Below, piece after piece: positions 8,733-20,100 of a DNA stretch of 64,000 nucleotides (the stretch's first letter is position 1; each line of letters begins with the position of its first letter). The notes below the pieces were generated by a model. That model was not told the DNA's origin. It did no database searches and worked only from the letters and a program-made list of their open reading frames with translations. The position numbers were made by a program, and so were the translations under genes. The DNA is from Candidatus Kapaibacterium sp. GTDB taxonomy: Bacteria; Bacteroidota; Ignavibacteria; Kapaibacteriales; UBA4661. Location of the stretch: NCBI GenBank assembly GCA_004292595.1, contig RDXM01000085.1, positions 1-64,000 on the forward strand, given 5' to 3'.

Positions 8733-9893
8733 ATGAGCAATCAAGCGCACTACAAAGGTTTTGCGACAACCGCCATCCACAAAGGACAAGAACCCGACCC
8801 GCTCACGGGCGCAGTAACGGTGCCGCTTTACCAAACTTCTACCTACGCACAAGAAGGAATTGGGCAGCACAAAGGCTTTGAGTACGCACGGACGCACAAT
8901 CTCACGCGCTCGAAGTGGGAAGAAAACTTTGCTGCGTTGGAACAAGGCACGCACGGATTCGCCTTTGCAAGCGGCTTGGCTGCGATTGATACCGTCATGA
9001 AGCTCCTTTCGGCGGGCGACCACGTGCTTGCTGCCGAAGATATGTACGGCGGCACGTTTCGCCTCTTCGACAAGATTTTACGCCGTTTTGGAGTAGAATT
9101 TTCCTACGTGGATATGACCAATCTTGATGCCGTGAAAGCAGCAATCAAGCCGAACACAAAAATGCTTTACACCGAAACGCCCACCAATCCAATGATGATG
9201 CTGACGGATTTGCGCGGTGTGGCAGCCCTGAAAAATACTGCGCAAGGCGCAGCAATGCTTGTTGTGGATAATACCTTTGCAAGTCCGTATTTCCAGCAGC
9301 CGCTCACGCTTGGCGCAGATATTGTGCTGCATTCGGCAACGAAGTATCTGGGCGGGCATTCCGACCTTGTAAGCGGCATCGTTGCGACGAATCGTGCAGA
9401 TATTGCCGAGCAGTTAAAATTCCTCCAAAACGCTGCTGGAGCCGTGCCAGGACCCTTTGAATGTTGGCTTTGTCTGCGCTCGGTGAAAACACTGGCGGTG
9501 CGCATGAAGCAGCACGAGGAAAATGCGATGAAAATTGCGGAATTTTGCGCCGCGCACAAAGGCATTCAAAAAGTGTATTATCCAGGCTTGAAATCGCATC
9601 CGCAACATGAGCTTGCAACCAAGCAAATGCGCGGCTTTGGAGCAATGATTTCGATAGAATTAGGCTCACTCGAACAAGCACAACAATTTGCCAAGAAGGT
9701 GCGCGTCTTTACCTTAGCCGAGTCGCTGGGCGGCGTAGAATCACTCGTTTGCCATCCCGTGAGCATGACGCACGGCAGCGTTCCGAAAGAAACCCGCGAC
9801 CGACTGGGCGTAACCGACGGTTTGGTGCGGCTTTCGGTCGGTATTGAAGATATTGAAGATTTATTGCAGGATATTGAGCAAGCACTCAGCTAA
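8733..9893 (+). CDS. metB: Cystathionine gamma-synthase-type PLP enzyme (Cys/Met metabolism)
   Basis: A 386-residue PLP-dependent trans-sulfuration enzyme. Visible family features are TSTYAQEGIGQHKGFEYART near the N-terminus, EDMYGGTFRLF, ETPTNPMM, the VDNTFASPYFQQP segment with the cofactor-binding Asp, and the Schiff-base Lys in HSATKYLGGHSDLVSG at about residue 205. It ends with RLSVGIEDIEDLLQDIEQAL. Members may be cystathionine gamma-synthase, gamma-lyase or O-acylhomoserine sulfhydrylase; the motifs fit gamma-synthase/gamma-lyase best but do not separate them. No SAM riboswitch was seen in the 164-base leader. The stop codon is followed at once by family D motif D2. Confidence 0.85.
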   Translation: MSNQAHYKGFATTAIHKGQEPDPLTGAVTVPLYQTSTYAQEGIGQHKGFEYARTHNLTRSKWEENFAALEQGTHGFAFASGLAAIDTVMKLLSAGDHVLAAEDMYGGTFRLFDKILRRFGVEFSYVDMTNLDAVKAAIKPNTKMLYTETPTNPMMMLTDLRGVAALKNTAQGAAMLVVDNTFASPYFQQPLTLGADIVLHSATKYLGGHSDLVSGIVATNRADIAEQLKFLQNAAGAVPGPFECWLCLRSVKTLAVRMKQHEENAMKIAEFCAAHKGIQKVYYPGLKSHPQHELATKQMRGFGAMISIELGSLEQAQQFAKKVRVFTLAESLGGVESLVCHPVSMTHGSVPKETRDRLGVTDGLVRLSVGIEDIEDLLQDIEQALS

Positions 9894-9923
9894 AGGATGA
9901 AATTTGAGGGATGAGGGATGAAA
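9894..9923 (+). repeat. Family D post-stop motif (D2), after metB-like gene
   Basis: Directly after the TAA stop the sequence reads aggatgaaatttgaggg and then atgagggatgaaag. It matches the motif after pnp (minus strand) and after infB. The conserved position abutting the stop codon in three unrelated genes is notable. Confidence 0.7.
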
Positions 9924-9948
9924 GCCTCATCAATCTTTGCTTCTTCCA

Positions 9949-10038
9949 GCCCTCTCCCAGAGGGAGAGGGCTTCAGAGCTTGCTTGAAAACACTGACTCT
10001 CGTCCTTAGTCTTAGCTCCTTCTCCTTTTGGGAGAAGG
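9949..10038. repeat. Two G/C-rich hairpins before dxs
   Basis: gccctctccc (9949-9958) pairs with gggagagggc (9962-9971) around a 3-base loop. ccttctcc (10018-10025) pairs with ggagaagg (10031-10038). Neither has a strong T-run. Together with D2 they occupy most of the 255-bp gap between the metB-like gene and dxs. Confidence 0.6.
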
Positions 10039-10148
10039 CGGGGATGAGGGAAATACACACAAGTACAAATTCGGTCAAAATCAACACGACAACAGGTCAG
10101 AAATAGCATGAATACTAGGTCCTACCACCACCATTTTCGGAGCGACGT

Positions 10149-12155
10149 ATGAAATTAAACCGTGAGCTTTTTCCCAGCGAACCTTTCCCGAAGGCTTCCT
10201 CGACAGGCTTCCCGTACAAGTATTTGAGCGGGATTGACACACCCTACGACCTTCGCCAACTCCCTCCCGAAGCCGTTCCTGCGGTCGCGGACGAGGTGCG
10301 CGAATTTATGGTCGATACGATTACCCGCGTAGGCGGACACTTCGGCGCAGGGCTGGGCGTGGTAGAACTGACGACCGCGCTGCATTACGTCTTCAATACC
10401 CCGCAAGACCGCATCGTTATTGACACGGGGCATCAAGGCTATCCGCATAAAATCTTGACGGGTCGCAAAAACGAATTATATTCCATTCGCCAAAAAAGCG
10501 GGCTTTCTGGCTTTCTGAAGCGCGACGAAAGCGAATACGACAGTTTTGGCGCAGGACACGCAACCACAAGTATTTCTGCGGCATTGGGCATGGCAACCGC
10601 ACGCGACCTGAAGGGCGAAGATTACAACGTCGTGGCAGTTATTGGCGACGGCGCAATGACGGGCGGTCTGGCGTATGAGGCAATGAATAACTGCGGTATT
10701 CAAAAGCGCAAAATTCTCGTTGTGTTGAATGACAACAATATGTCCATTGCACCGAATGTTTGGGCGATTTCCAACTATTTTACCAATGTTTTTGCGTCGC
10801 CGACGTTGCAGAAATTGCGCGAAAAAGTGATTGACGTGACCGAACAAACAGGCGAATTTGGCGACCGCTTCCGCAAGGTGGCGCAACGCCTTGAAGGTGG
10901 CATAAAAGCAGTGATTACCCCTGGAATGCTCTTTGAAGCACTTGGTTTTCGCTATTTTGGTCCCGTGAACGGGCATAACGTTCCGCAGCTTATTAAAATT
11001 TTGGAATTGGTAAAAGATATTGAAGCACCTGTGCTGTTGCATATCACCACGCAAAAAGGCAAAGGCTACGCGCCCGCCGAAGTAGATAAGCAATTCCTTC
11101 ATGCGATTGGAAAAATTGATAAAATCACGGGCAAATCCTTAGCGAAAAAGCCAGAAGTCGTGCCACCACCCTTGTACCAGAACGTCTTTGGGCAAGCAAT
11201 GGTCGAGATTTGCCAAACAAATCCGCACGTCGTCGGCATCACGGCGGCAATGCCCGACGGAACAGGCTTGAACATTCTCGCCGACAAAATGCCAGAGCGC
11301 GTAATTGACGTGGGCATTGCCGAAGGACACGGCGTTACGTTTGCGGCAGGTATGGCGTGTGAAGGAACGGTGCCAGTAGTAGCGATTTACTCCAGCTTCC
11401 TCCAACGCGCATTTGACCACATTGCCCACGACGTTGCCTTGCAAAAACTACACGTCGTTTTCGCGCTCGACAGAGGCGGTCTTGCGGGCGCAGACGGTCC
11501 GACGCATCACGGTGTGCTGGACTACGCCTATTTGCGCATCATTCAAGGCATGGTGGTGATGGCTCCAAAAGATGAGCAGGAATTACGCGATATGCTCTAT
11601 TCGGCGGTTCACAGTGCAGAATTTAAGAAAGGTCCTGTTTCCTTGCGCTACCCGCGTGGGAACAGCATTGGCGTAGAAATAAAGCCAATGAAAATGCTTC
11701 CACTCGGCAAATCAGAAACCTTGCGCAAAGGGCGCGATGTGGCGATTATTGCGATTGGAAATATGGTACTGAAATCCCTGAAAGCCGCAGAATTACTCCG
11801 CGAGGAAGGCATTGATGCTGAAGTTGTCAATGCTCGCTTCGTCAAGCCGCTTGATACCGCCATGTTGGACGATATTTGCAGCCGCTTTGAGAAAATCGTC
11901 ACAGTGGAAGACGGGCAAATACAAGGCGGATTCGGCTCTGCGGTGCTGGAATACGTCGGCACAAAGCACAATCGCAATGTGGATGTACATATGCACGGCA
12001 TTCCCGATATCTACGTCGAACACGGTACACAGGACGAACTCTGGACGGAACTTGGCTTAGATGCTCAGGGCATTGCGAGTGTTGTGAAGGAGCATATTGG
12101 TTTTCCGCAACGCGGCATTCCGCAGCATTTGGAGATGGAATTAGCGGTGAAGTAA
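10149..12155 (+). CDS. dxs: 1-deoxy-D-xylulose-5-phosphate synthase
   Basis: DXS condenses pyruvate and glyceraldehyde 3-phosphate with thiamine diphosphate, the first step of the MEP isoprenoid pathway. The protein has [16 protein letters not shown], the [16 protein letters not shown] and LNDNNMSI ThDP/metal motifs, FGPVNGHNV, and in the second half [15 protein letters not shown] and LRYPRGN. The C-terminal domain has [15 protein letters not shown]. At 668 residues it is slightly longer than usual because of a 20-30 residue N-terminal extension and a short tail. A good terminator follows. Confidence 0.97.
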   Translation: MKLNRELFPSEPFPKASSTGFPYKYLSGIDTPYDLRQLPPEAVPAVADEVREFMVDTITRVGGHFGAGLGVVELTTALHYVFNTPQDRIVIDTGHQGYPHKILTGRKNELYSIRQKSGLSGFLKRDESEYDSFGAGHATTSISAALGMATARDLKGEDYNVVAVIGDGAMTGGLAYEAMNNCGIQKRKILVVLNDNNMSIAPNVWAISNYFTNVFASPTLQKLREKVIDVTEQTGEFGDRFRKVAQRLEGGIKAVITPGMLFEALGFRYFGPVNGHNVPQLIKILELVKDIEAPVLLHITTQKGKGYAPAEVDKQFLHAIGKIDKITGKSLAKKPEVVPPPLYQNVFGQAMVEICQTNPHVVGITAAMPDGTGLNILADKMPERVIDVGIAEGHGVTFAAGMACEGTVPVVAIYSSFLQRAFDHIAHDVALQKLHVVFALDRGGLAGADGPTHHGVLDYAYLRIIQGMVVMAPKDEQELRDMLYSAVHSAEFKKGPVSLRYPRGNSIGVEIKPMKMLPLGKSETLRKGRDVAIIAIGNMVLKSLKAAELLREEGIDAEVVNARFVKPLDTAMLDDICSRFEKIVTVEDGQIQGGFGSAVLEYVGTKHNRNVDVHMHGIPDIYVEHGTQDELWTELGLDAQGIASVVKEHIGFPQRGIPQHLEMELAVK

Positions 12156-12184
12156 AATTATTCAAATGGAAAAAAGTGCGTGTC

Positions 12185-12218
12185 AGCCCTGCAAATGCTA
12201 TATTTGCAGGGCTTTTTT
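12185..12218 (+). terminator. Rho-independent terminator after dxs
   Basis: agccctgcaaat (12185-12196) and atttgcagggct (12202-12213) pair perfectly around a 5-base loop and are followed by ttttt. It separates dxs from the chemoreceptor gene and shows that the open frame upstream of 12251 is not part of that gene. Confidence 0.9.
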
Positions 12219-12250
12219 CTATCGTTTTCATCACAGGAGAAAATTTGTCT

Positions 12251-14443
12251 ATGAATGCTTTTATCAACTTTTTTATGCCACCTTCGGCAAAAAGTGCAAC
12301 ACCAGAAACGGTCGTATCTATGCGCTTTCTGGTGATTGTCTTGCTTGTGTTGATTGGTATGTTTTTGCCTTTTGTGGTCATGTTTTTTGCGGTGTTTTCC
12401 GCACCAGGTGTTGCTGCGATTGTCTTTGGTGATGCCGTATTTCTCTGCTTGCTTCTGTGGGCGTACCATTTGGGTTTGTCGTTTCATTGGACAAAAAATC
12501 TTGTTGTCGCTGCCACAAGTGTGCTGATATGGGCGGTCATCGTGGTAACAGGCGGTATGTACGCGCCAGGAATGATGGTTATTTCTTCAATAACAGCACT
12601 GGCATTTGTGATGCTGGGCAATACCTTAGGCTGGTTTTGGGCAGGAGCGTCCTCACTCTTTGGAGTGGTTATGGTGATTATGAGCTTCAATGAAATTCCC
12701 CTGCCAATGTTGTATAATGTAGATACCAAGCCGCTTTTGCAGGCGTTCTATGTTGTGCAAGCGCACCTCATCACGGCGACTGCGGTGGCAATTATGGAAA
12801 GCCGCTCGGTTGCATTTCGCAAGGCAGCCGAAGCAGACAAAGAAGCCGCTCGTCTCGCTAAAGACCGCGCTGAAGCTGCTGCGAGCGACCTTGCACAAGA
12901 AAAAGCCTCTGTGGAATCCCGTGTTCATGCGGCAACGCTCGAAAGCGAGGAACAACGACATTTGCTGGAAAATAATGCGGGAGAAATCCTTGCGGTGTTG
13001 CGTCGCCTTGCATCGGGCGATTTTACAGCTTCAGTGGAGTTGCATTCCAGCTTCCATCCTCGCATGAACGATATTGCGACAACATTAAACGAAACAGTCG
13101 GAAATATCAGTACGCTTCTTCGGCAGCTCAAAGAGGCAGTGGGCGAGACCAACGAAATTGCGGCGCAGGTAAGCACCGCATCCAACCAAATGTCGGCAAC
13201 TGCCGAAGAGCAAGCCGCACAAACAGGCGAAGTAAGTATATCCGTTGAAGCAATGGCGCGGGCGTTGGGCGAAAGTGCGCAGCAGACAGCGATTGTGGCT
13301 GCGCTCTCGAAAAGCAACGGCACGTCGGCATCGAAGGGAACAGCCACGATGCAAGAAGTAATTGGGAAATTTAACGATATTGCGCGGGTTGTGGAGGAAT
13401 CAGTCGTTGTGGTGCAGCGTTTGGGCGATTCGAGTGCGGAAATTGGTGAGATTGTGCAGGTGATTGAAGAAATCGCCGACCAAACGAATCTTCTTGCGTT
13501 GAATGCTGCTATCGAAGCCGCTCGCGCTGGCGACCAAGGACGCGGCTTTGCAGTGGTTGCTGATGAAGTGCGCAAACTCGCCGAGCGCACCGCTCAAGCC
13601 ACAAAGCAGATTGCCACGACAATTCGGCAGATTCAGCGCGAGACCACGCAGGCAGTGGTCGGTATTCGCAAAGGCAATTCGGAGCTGAGTACGGGACTAA
13701 CACTTGCCAAAGAAGCGGGTGCGTCGCTGAATAACATCGTTTCTGGCGCGAAGGAAGTAGATGAGTCGTTGCGAGATGTAGCGCAAATGGGGCGCGAGCA
13801 ATCCACAACAGGAAATACCGTCGCTCAAAATGTAGAGCAAATCGCCTCTGCGGTAGAAGAAACTGCTGCTGGAATCACGCACATTGCCGCTTCTGCTGAA
13901 CGCCTGAGCAATGTAACAGCGCACTTACAGCGTCTTATTGCGCGGTTCCGGGTGGTCGAAACGGCAGCTACTTCTCCTGCGAGGCACTTAGAGTCTACTT
14001 CGCAAGCAAAGCAGCTTGTCCCCAGCACGTCTGAAGGGGAGCTTGTTTCCACGCATCGCTACGGAGAAGTTCGCTGGCGAGGTAACCTCAAAATACTTCA
14101 TTTTATCTGGTTTCCCGAAACCGCGCAAATGCTGAACCGTGAGTTTCAAGAGCGCGTCGGGCATTTAGCGAGTTTGTGCGAGAAATACCGTCCTGCTTGT
14201 ATTTATGTGGATGCCGTAGAGAATCGCCATGTTGTTACGCCGAATCTCTTGGAATGGCACGATACGGAAATTGTGCCGCGCTACGTGGCATCGGGAGTGC
14301 GCAAAATGGCATTCCTCACGCCAAAACAAGCACTTTCGGCTTCTAGCACAGAGGAAATTTTTCAAGAAGATACTGCTGCTATGCAGCTACAAGTGAAGTT
14401 TTTTGACAACGAAGAAACTCTTTTGAAGTGGCTTCAAAGCTGA
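12251..14443 (+). CDS. Methyl-accepting chemotaxis-type receptor with C-terminal STAS-like domain
   Basis: A 730-residue membrane receptor. Residues about 25-175 hold roughly six hydrophobic segments with little periplasmic loop, so the sensor is embedded in the membrane. A helical linker with an LRRLASGDF segment, HAMP-like in position, follows. The MCP signalling domain has the diagnostic hairpin tip [21 protein letters not shown] with [18 protein letters not shown]. The last ~115 residues form a separate domain after a Ser/Thr-rich linker (W-x-W spacing, [30 protein letters not shown]) that resembles SpoIIAA/STAS-like domains. That fusion is unusual. The start at 12251 lies just past the dxs terminator. 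No che genes are in the window. Confidence 0.85.
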   Translation: MNAFINFFMPPSAKSATPETVVSMRFLVIVLLVLIGMFLPFVVMFFAVFSAPGVAAIVFGDAVFLCLLLWAYHLGLSFHWTKNLVVAATSVLIWAVIVVTGGMYAPGMMVISSITALAFVMLGNTLGWFWAGASSLFGVVMVIMSFNEIPLPMLYNVDTKPLLQAFYVVQAHLITATAVAIMESRSVAFRKAAEADKEAARLAKDRAEAAASDLAQEKASVESRVHAATLESEEQRHLLENNAGEILAVLRRLASGDFTASVELHSSFHPRMNDIATTLNETVGNISTLLRQLKEAVGETNEIAAQVSTASNQMSATAEEQAAQTGEVSISVEAMARALGESAQQTAIVAALSKSNGTSASKGTATMQEVIGKFNDIARVVEESVVVVQRLGDSSAEIGEIVQVIEEIADQTNLLALNAAIEAARAGDQGRGFAVVADEVRKLAERTAQATKQIATTIRQIQRETTQAVVGIRKGNSELSTGLTLAKEAGASLNNIVSGAKEVDESLRDVAQMGREQSTTGNTVAQNVEQIASAVEETAAGITHIAASAERLSNVTAHLQRLIARFRVVETAATSPARHLESTSQAKQLVPSTSEGELVSTHRYGEVRWRGNLKILHFIWFPETAQMLNREFQERVGHLASLCEKYRPACIYVDAVENRHVVTPNLLEWHDTEIVPRYVASGVRKMAFLTPKQALSASSTEEIFQEDTAAMQLQVKFFDNEETLLKWLQS

Positions 14444-14461
14444 TGTCTGTGGTGTTTTTTC

Positions 14462-14974
14462 TTAGGCTGGCACGTGTTCGGTAGTGCTATTGCTCGCACC
14501 ATTATTGCGGGCAAGGGCAGCCAAGCCAGAAATGCCCATTGGTGCATTTGCAAGGCGGACGTTCAGTTGATTTGCTCGCTCGCCCAGTTCTGACAAGGTC
14601 AGGCTTTTGCAGAGTTGGTGCAAGCGGATGCGCATTCCTGTCCAGTTTTCGTGGGCTGGGCAGGGGTCGGCATGACCGCAGCCAGGCAAGCCAAAAAGGC
14701 ACTCATGGAAAATTTCTGAGCCGTCTATTGCGTCGATAATATCGGCGAGCGTAATTGAAGAAGCTGGACGCGCAAGCGCAATGCCGCCGTTCGGACCGCG
14801 ATACGACACCATAATTCCTACTTGCGTAAGATTCTGCAAGACTTTCGTCAGAAAGTGGAACGAAATATTTAGTTTTGTAGCGATTTGTTGAATCGAAACA
14901 TACTCGTTTCTTGGAAGCGAAGCTACATAAATCGCAGCTTGTACGCCATACACACAGCTTTTAGATAACAACAT
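14462..14974 (-). CDS. Rrf2 family transcriptional regulator
   Basis: A 170-residue winged-helix regulator starting MLLSKSCVYGVQAAIYVAS, the usual Rrf2 opening. The recognition region includes IQQIATKLNISFHFLTKVLQNL and the wing GPNGGIALARP. The cysteine region has CLFGLPGCGHADPCPAH: three or four Cys in the position that binds an Fe-S cluster in IscR/NsrR-type members, so redox or NO sensing is likely but not shown. A TTG six codons upstream is possible. It converges on the chemoreceptor gene with 18 bases between them, so its targets are probably elsewhere. Confidence 0.9.
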   Translation of the reverse strand: MLLSKSCVYGVQAAIYVASLPRNEYVSIQQIATKLNISFHFLTKVLQNLTQVGIMVSYRGPNGGIALARPASSITLADIIDAIDGSEIFHECLFGLPGCGHADPCPAHENWTGMRIRLHQLCKSLTLSELGERANQLNVRLANAPMGISGLAALARNNGASNSTTEHVPA

Positions 14975-15197
14975 AAAACTCAATCCTATCAAGTAATGGT
15001 ATTGGATAACGTCATGATTTCAATGGTGGTGCTTTGAACAATCACTGAATTATTTCATTGAATTATTGCAAGACGAAAAAGCACAGTTTAATACTTAATG
15101 CTTCGGACGAATGTAATTTATCATTATTGTACCTTTTTGTCTGCAAAGATTTTTTTTGTAGTTTTTGGGGTGTGTACAGTGAATCGCTCGATATATT

Positions 15198-15287
15198 AGA
15201 GTTTATCTCGAATAAGGTTTTTAGGATTTTGGAGCAAGGCAGCATGCTGCCTTGTTTCGTAAAAAAGTCTATTCGGAATAAAGTCTA
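15198..15287. repeat. Family B palindromic repeat (B1)
   Basis: About 90 bp. The outer left arm agtttatctcgaataaggtt is the imperfect reverse complement of the right arm agtctattcggaataaagtc. The centre is the 20-bp palindrome at 15235-15254. It is nearly identical over its full length to the copy at 57958-58047, including non-palindromic bases, so the two share a recent origin. Confidence 0.85.
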
Positions 15288-15316
15288 TTGAAGCCATATT
15301 CATCGTTGTTCTCTTC

Positions 15317-15421
15317 TATACTAAAAAAGGTTAAGAATTGCATATCAAAAAGTGAAGGCATTGAGATGTAGTCCACCTTTGAGGTGGACTACATCTGAAG
15401 CAACAAACCTTTTTCAGTATA
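15317..15421. repeat. Family C repeat with terminal inverted repeats (C1)
   Basis: 105 bp. Termini tatactaaaaaaggtt and aacctttttcagtata are 16-bp inverted repeats with one mismatch. Inside is a 15-bp perfect stem, agatgtagtccacct / aggtggactacatct, with loop ttg. The copy at 60632-60736 has exactly the same length and layout with about ten substitutions. The form is that of a miniature mobile element, but no target duplication is obvious. Confidence 0.85.
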
Positions 15422-15473
15422 AATTCCTTTCAGATTTCTGCCGAACAATTCTTCTTTTTTAATTCTTTCTTCC

Positions 15474-16997
<1,524 letters not shown>

Positions 16998-17180
16998 TAT
17001 CCACATTTGAGCATTGGGAACTATTCTTTGATGTTTGTATTTCTTCTTTTGTATTCTCCGTACTTTCTGCGTACTTTGGTGCGGGGATGCTTGCCCCGAA
17101 TCGCTCTGAATTCTACAAGCATTTTGTCGTCGTGATTTGATTCATGTTCTGTTCGTGTACCACCCACTTTTCTTTTGTCT

Positions 17181-20100
17181 ATGTCCACCGCGCCTCTTTC
17201 AGCAACGGATACCGCACAATCGGCGGCACTCCGCGAAAGCCTTGGAAATTCACTTCTTATCAACACCGTTAAGCTCTTTTCTTTGCTTGCCAAAGCCGAC
17301 AGCAACGTTACGCAAGCAGAGCGCGATTATGTCCGCTTTTATTTGGATTCCATCTACCACGCGCCCGTTGCGCAGTATTTGTACGAGCAGTTCGAGGTCT
17401 TTGTCGAGGCGAATATTGATGCCGAAGCCGCCGCCGCACAGATTCGCACGGGATTTTCGTATGAAAATCGTGTGTTTATTTTGATGAAAGTCTATGAGCT
17501 TGCCGCCTCCGACAGCATGGACGATATTGAGCGCGAAACAGCCCGCAAAATCGGGCGCATGATTGGGCTTGCCGATGCCGATATTTGCTTTGTCGAAAGC
17601 ATCTACGACCTTCCTTCTAACGAAACCTTAGAAATTGCTAAAAAATCAGAAATTATTTCTATCCACATCGGCGACGATGCGCAGCTTTTCGATATTGTCC
17701 TCCCGTTTCCCCTCTTGGATGTTGAGATTTTCAAAATTCGCAGCATTTACATCATTCTTCAGAAAAACGACCGTCATCCCGTGAAAGTCGGCGGCGTGGC
17801 GATTGCGGGAAAAACCTCGCGCAATCTCCTGAACGCCACAAAAATCCAGCACAATCAGTCTATTTCGGTTAATGAATACACTATCAATTTTGAAGACCTG
17901 AGCTATTATTTTCAGCTCAAAACCAAGACCCTGCTTGGTTTTGCGCTTTTTGTTTCGCGGCGTATCAACGTTGATAGAAAAACTACCGAGTTCGTTCTTT
18001 CGCAAATGCCGAGCATGGACGACGTGATGCTAATTGAATTTACCAAGCTCTTTATCATTCTCACACCGCTCGGCGTAACGGATTCGGACTTGGGCAAACT
18101 CGCCAACGAGCTTGTTGTGAATGGGCGCGTGGTGGAAAATCAAATTTATGTGAATTTGAACGATAACGTGCTGATTGGAAATTGTCCTATCAATTTGCGC
18201 AAGCTCGCCTTCCAATATGGCTTGGAAAGCGAAGTGTTCACATTCGACCCCAAGAAAGACGCTATCACCTTTGGCAATTATATTGGCTCGGATATTCAGT
18301 TTAATGATGGTCTTGTCAAACGCTGGCAAATCAAGGTTTCACGAGCCATGAAGGGCAATGAAGTCGAATATACCTTGCATCCCGAAGGCTGTCCGCATCG
18401 CATCGGCATCAACGGTGAAGCCATTTCCAAGCCGACGGTGGTGAATGCAGAGGCGCATATTTTCATTGCCAAGCAAGTATTTCACTGTTCGTTTCAAGGC
18501 GGTTTGGTGCGCTCGGAGCCGTTCCGTTTCCGTGATTTTATCGCAAGCGGTGTGCGGTATTGCTTCCAAGACAACACGCTCGCGCTCGACGACGTTTCCT
18601 TTGAAATTGACTACGGCGACCTCGTTGCCGTGATGGGACCCTCTGGCTGCGGTAAATCCACGCTTCTGAATATCATCAACGGCTACAACAAGCCCAACGA
18701 CGGCAATATCGAAATCAATGCCTACGACTTGCACCACGAATATTCCGCGCTGAAAGATTATCTTGGCTACGTGCCGCAAGACGACTTGCTTTTCGAGAAT
18801 TTGACTGTTTTTGAGAATCTCTACTACAACGCGAAATTGCGCCATCCCGACATGACGGAAGACGAAGTGACGCTGCTTGTCCAGCAAACACTGATAGATA
18901 TTGACCTCGTCGAAAAGCGCGACATCAAGGCGGGAAGCCCCACGCAGCGCACCTTGTCGGGCGGGCAGCGCAAGCGCGTGAACATTGGTCTTGAGCTTCT
19001 GGCGGATGCGGATGTGTATTTTCTTGATGAGCCAACATCGGGCTTGTCGTCGAAGGATTCGGAGAAAATTATTGAATTGCTGCAACGCCTGACGCTCAAA
19101 GGAAAAATCGTGTTTGTGGTGATTCACCAGCCAAGCTCGAAAATTTACAAGATGTTCAGTAAAATTCTCTTCCTCGACAAAGGCGGAAAAACGGCGTTCT
19201 TTGGCGATAGCATGGCGGCTTTGGCATATTTCAAGACGCATTCCGCCGAATCACACATTTCCTCCACGCCTATCAATCCTGAGGCGGCGGCGGCAATGGT
19301 GGAATGCCCCGTCTGCAAAAACGTCGAGCCAGATTTGCTCTTGGAAACGCTCGAAGAACCGCTCCGCGACATCGACGGCGTACCGCTTTCGCAGCGCAAA
19401 TATGCACCGAATTACTGGAAAGAAAAGTTTTTGGAATTCCGCGCCTCCGTGCATCGCTTGACGATTGAAGACAGTGAGCGTGTATCGCTGCCACCCCCGA
19501 AAATGCTTGCTCCGAAGGAAAAATGGGCGCAGTTTCGCGCTCTCTTGACGCGCAACTTCACGAACAAATTCCGTGACCGCTCGAACCTCATCATCACGTT
19601 CTTGGAAGCACCCGTGTTGGCGATTGCCGTTGCGTTTATTTTGCGCCATGCGCCAGGATTTGGCGTGGAATATACTTTTTTCCAAAACGACAATGTTCTG
19701 ATTTATATTTTCCTTTCGGTGATTATTTCCACCTTTTTGGCAATCACCAACAGCATTGATGAAATTATCAAGGATGCAGCAATCCTACTCCGTGAGCGGA
19801 TGCTGAACATTGGAAATGTGAGCTATTACGCTTCAAAATTCATTACATTGCTTGTGTTTGCCTTTTTGCAGAATGTGCTGTTTGTGGCATTTTCCTTTCC
19901 GATTTTGCAACTGCGCGAGCTGTACGTGCATTATGTGTTGTTCCTGACGCTGGTATCGGTGAATGGTCTGGCATTAGGTTTGCTCGTGTCGGCGTTGCCC
20001 AATCTCTCGTCTAAAGCGGCGTTCAACATTGTTCCGCTTATTTTGATTCCGCAAATTATTTTTGGTGGCGCACTGATTTCCTTCAGCGAAATGGACCACT

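Larger units (their letters stand above)
14975..15473. other. Intergenic region between Rrf2 and NtrC-type genes (499 bp)
   Basis: No convincing gene. Two dispersed repeats occupy about 195 bp: B1 at 15198-15287 and C1 at 15317-15421. The remaining DNA is AT-rich and must contain the divergent promoters of the two regulators. The small frame at 15058-15291 runs into the repeat and has no recognisable content. Confidence 0.6.

Noticed and set aside
10000-10148. dxs leader considered for a thiamine (TPP) riboswitch
   Set aside because: No CTGAGA-type core with the expected partner helix; only the simple hairpin at 10018-10038.
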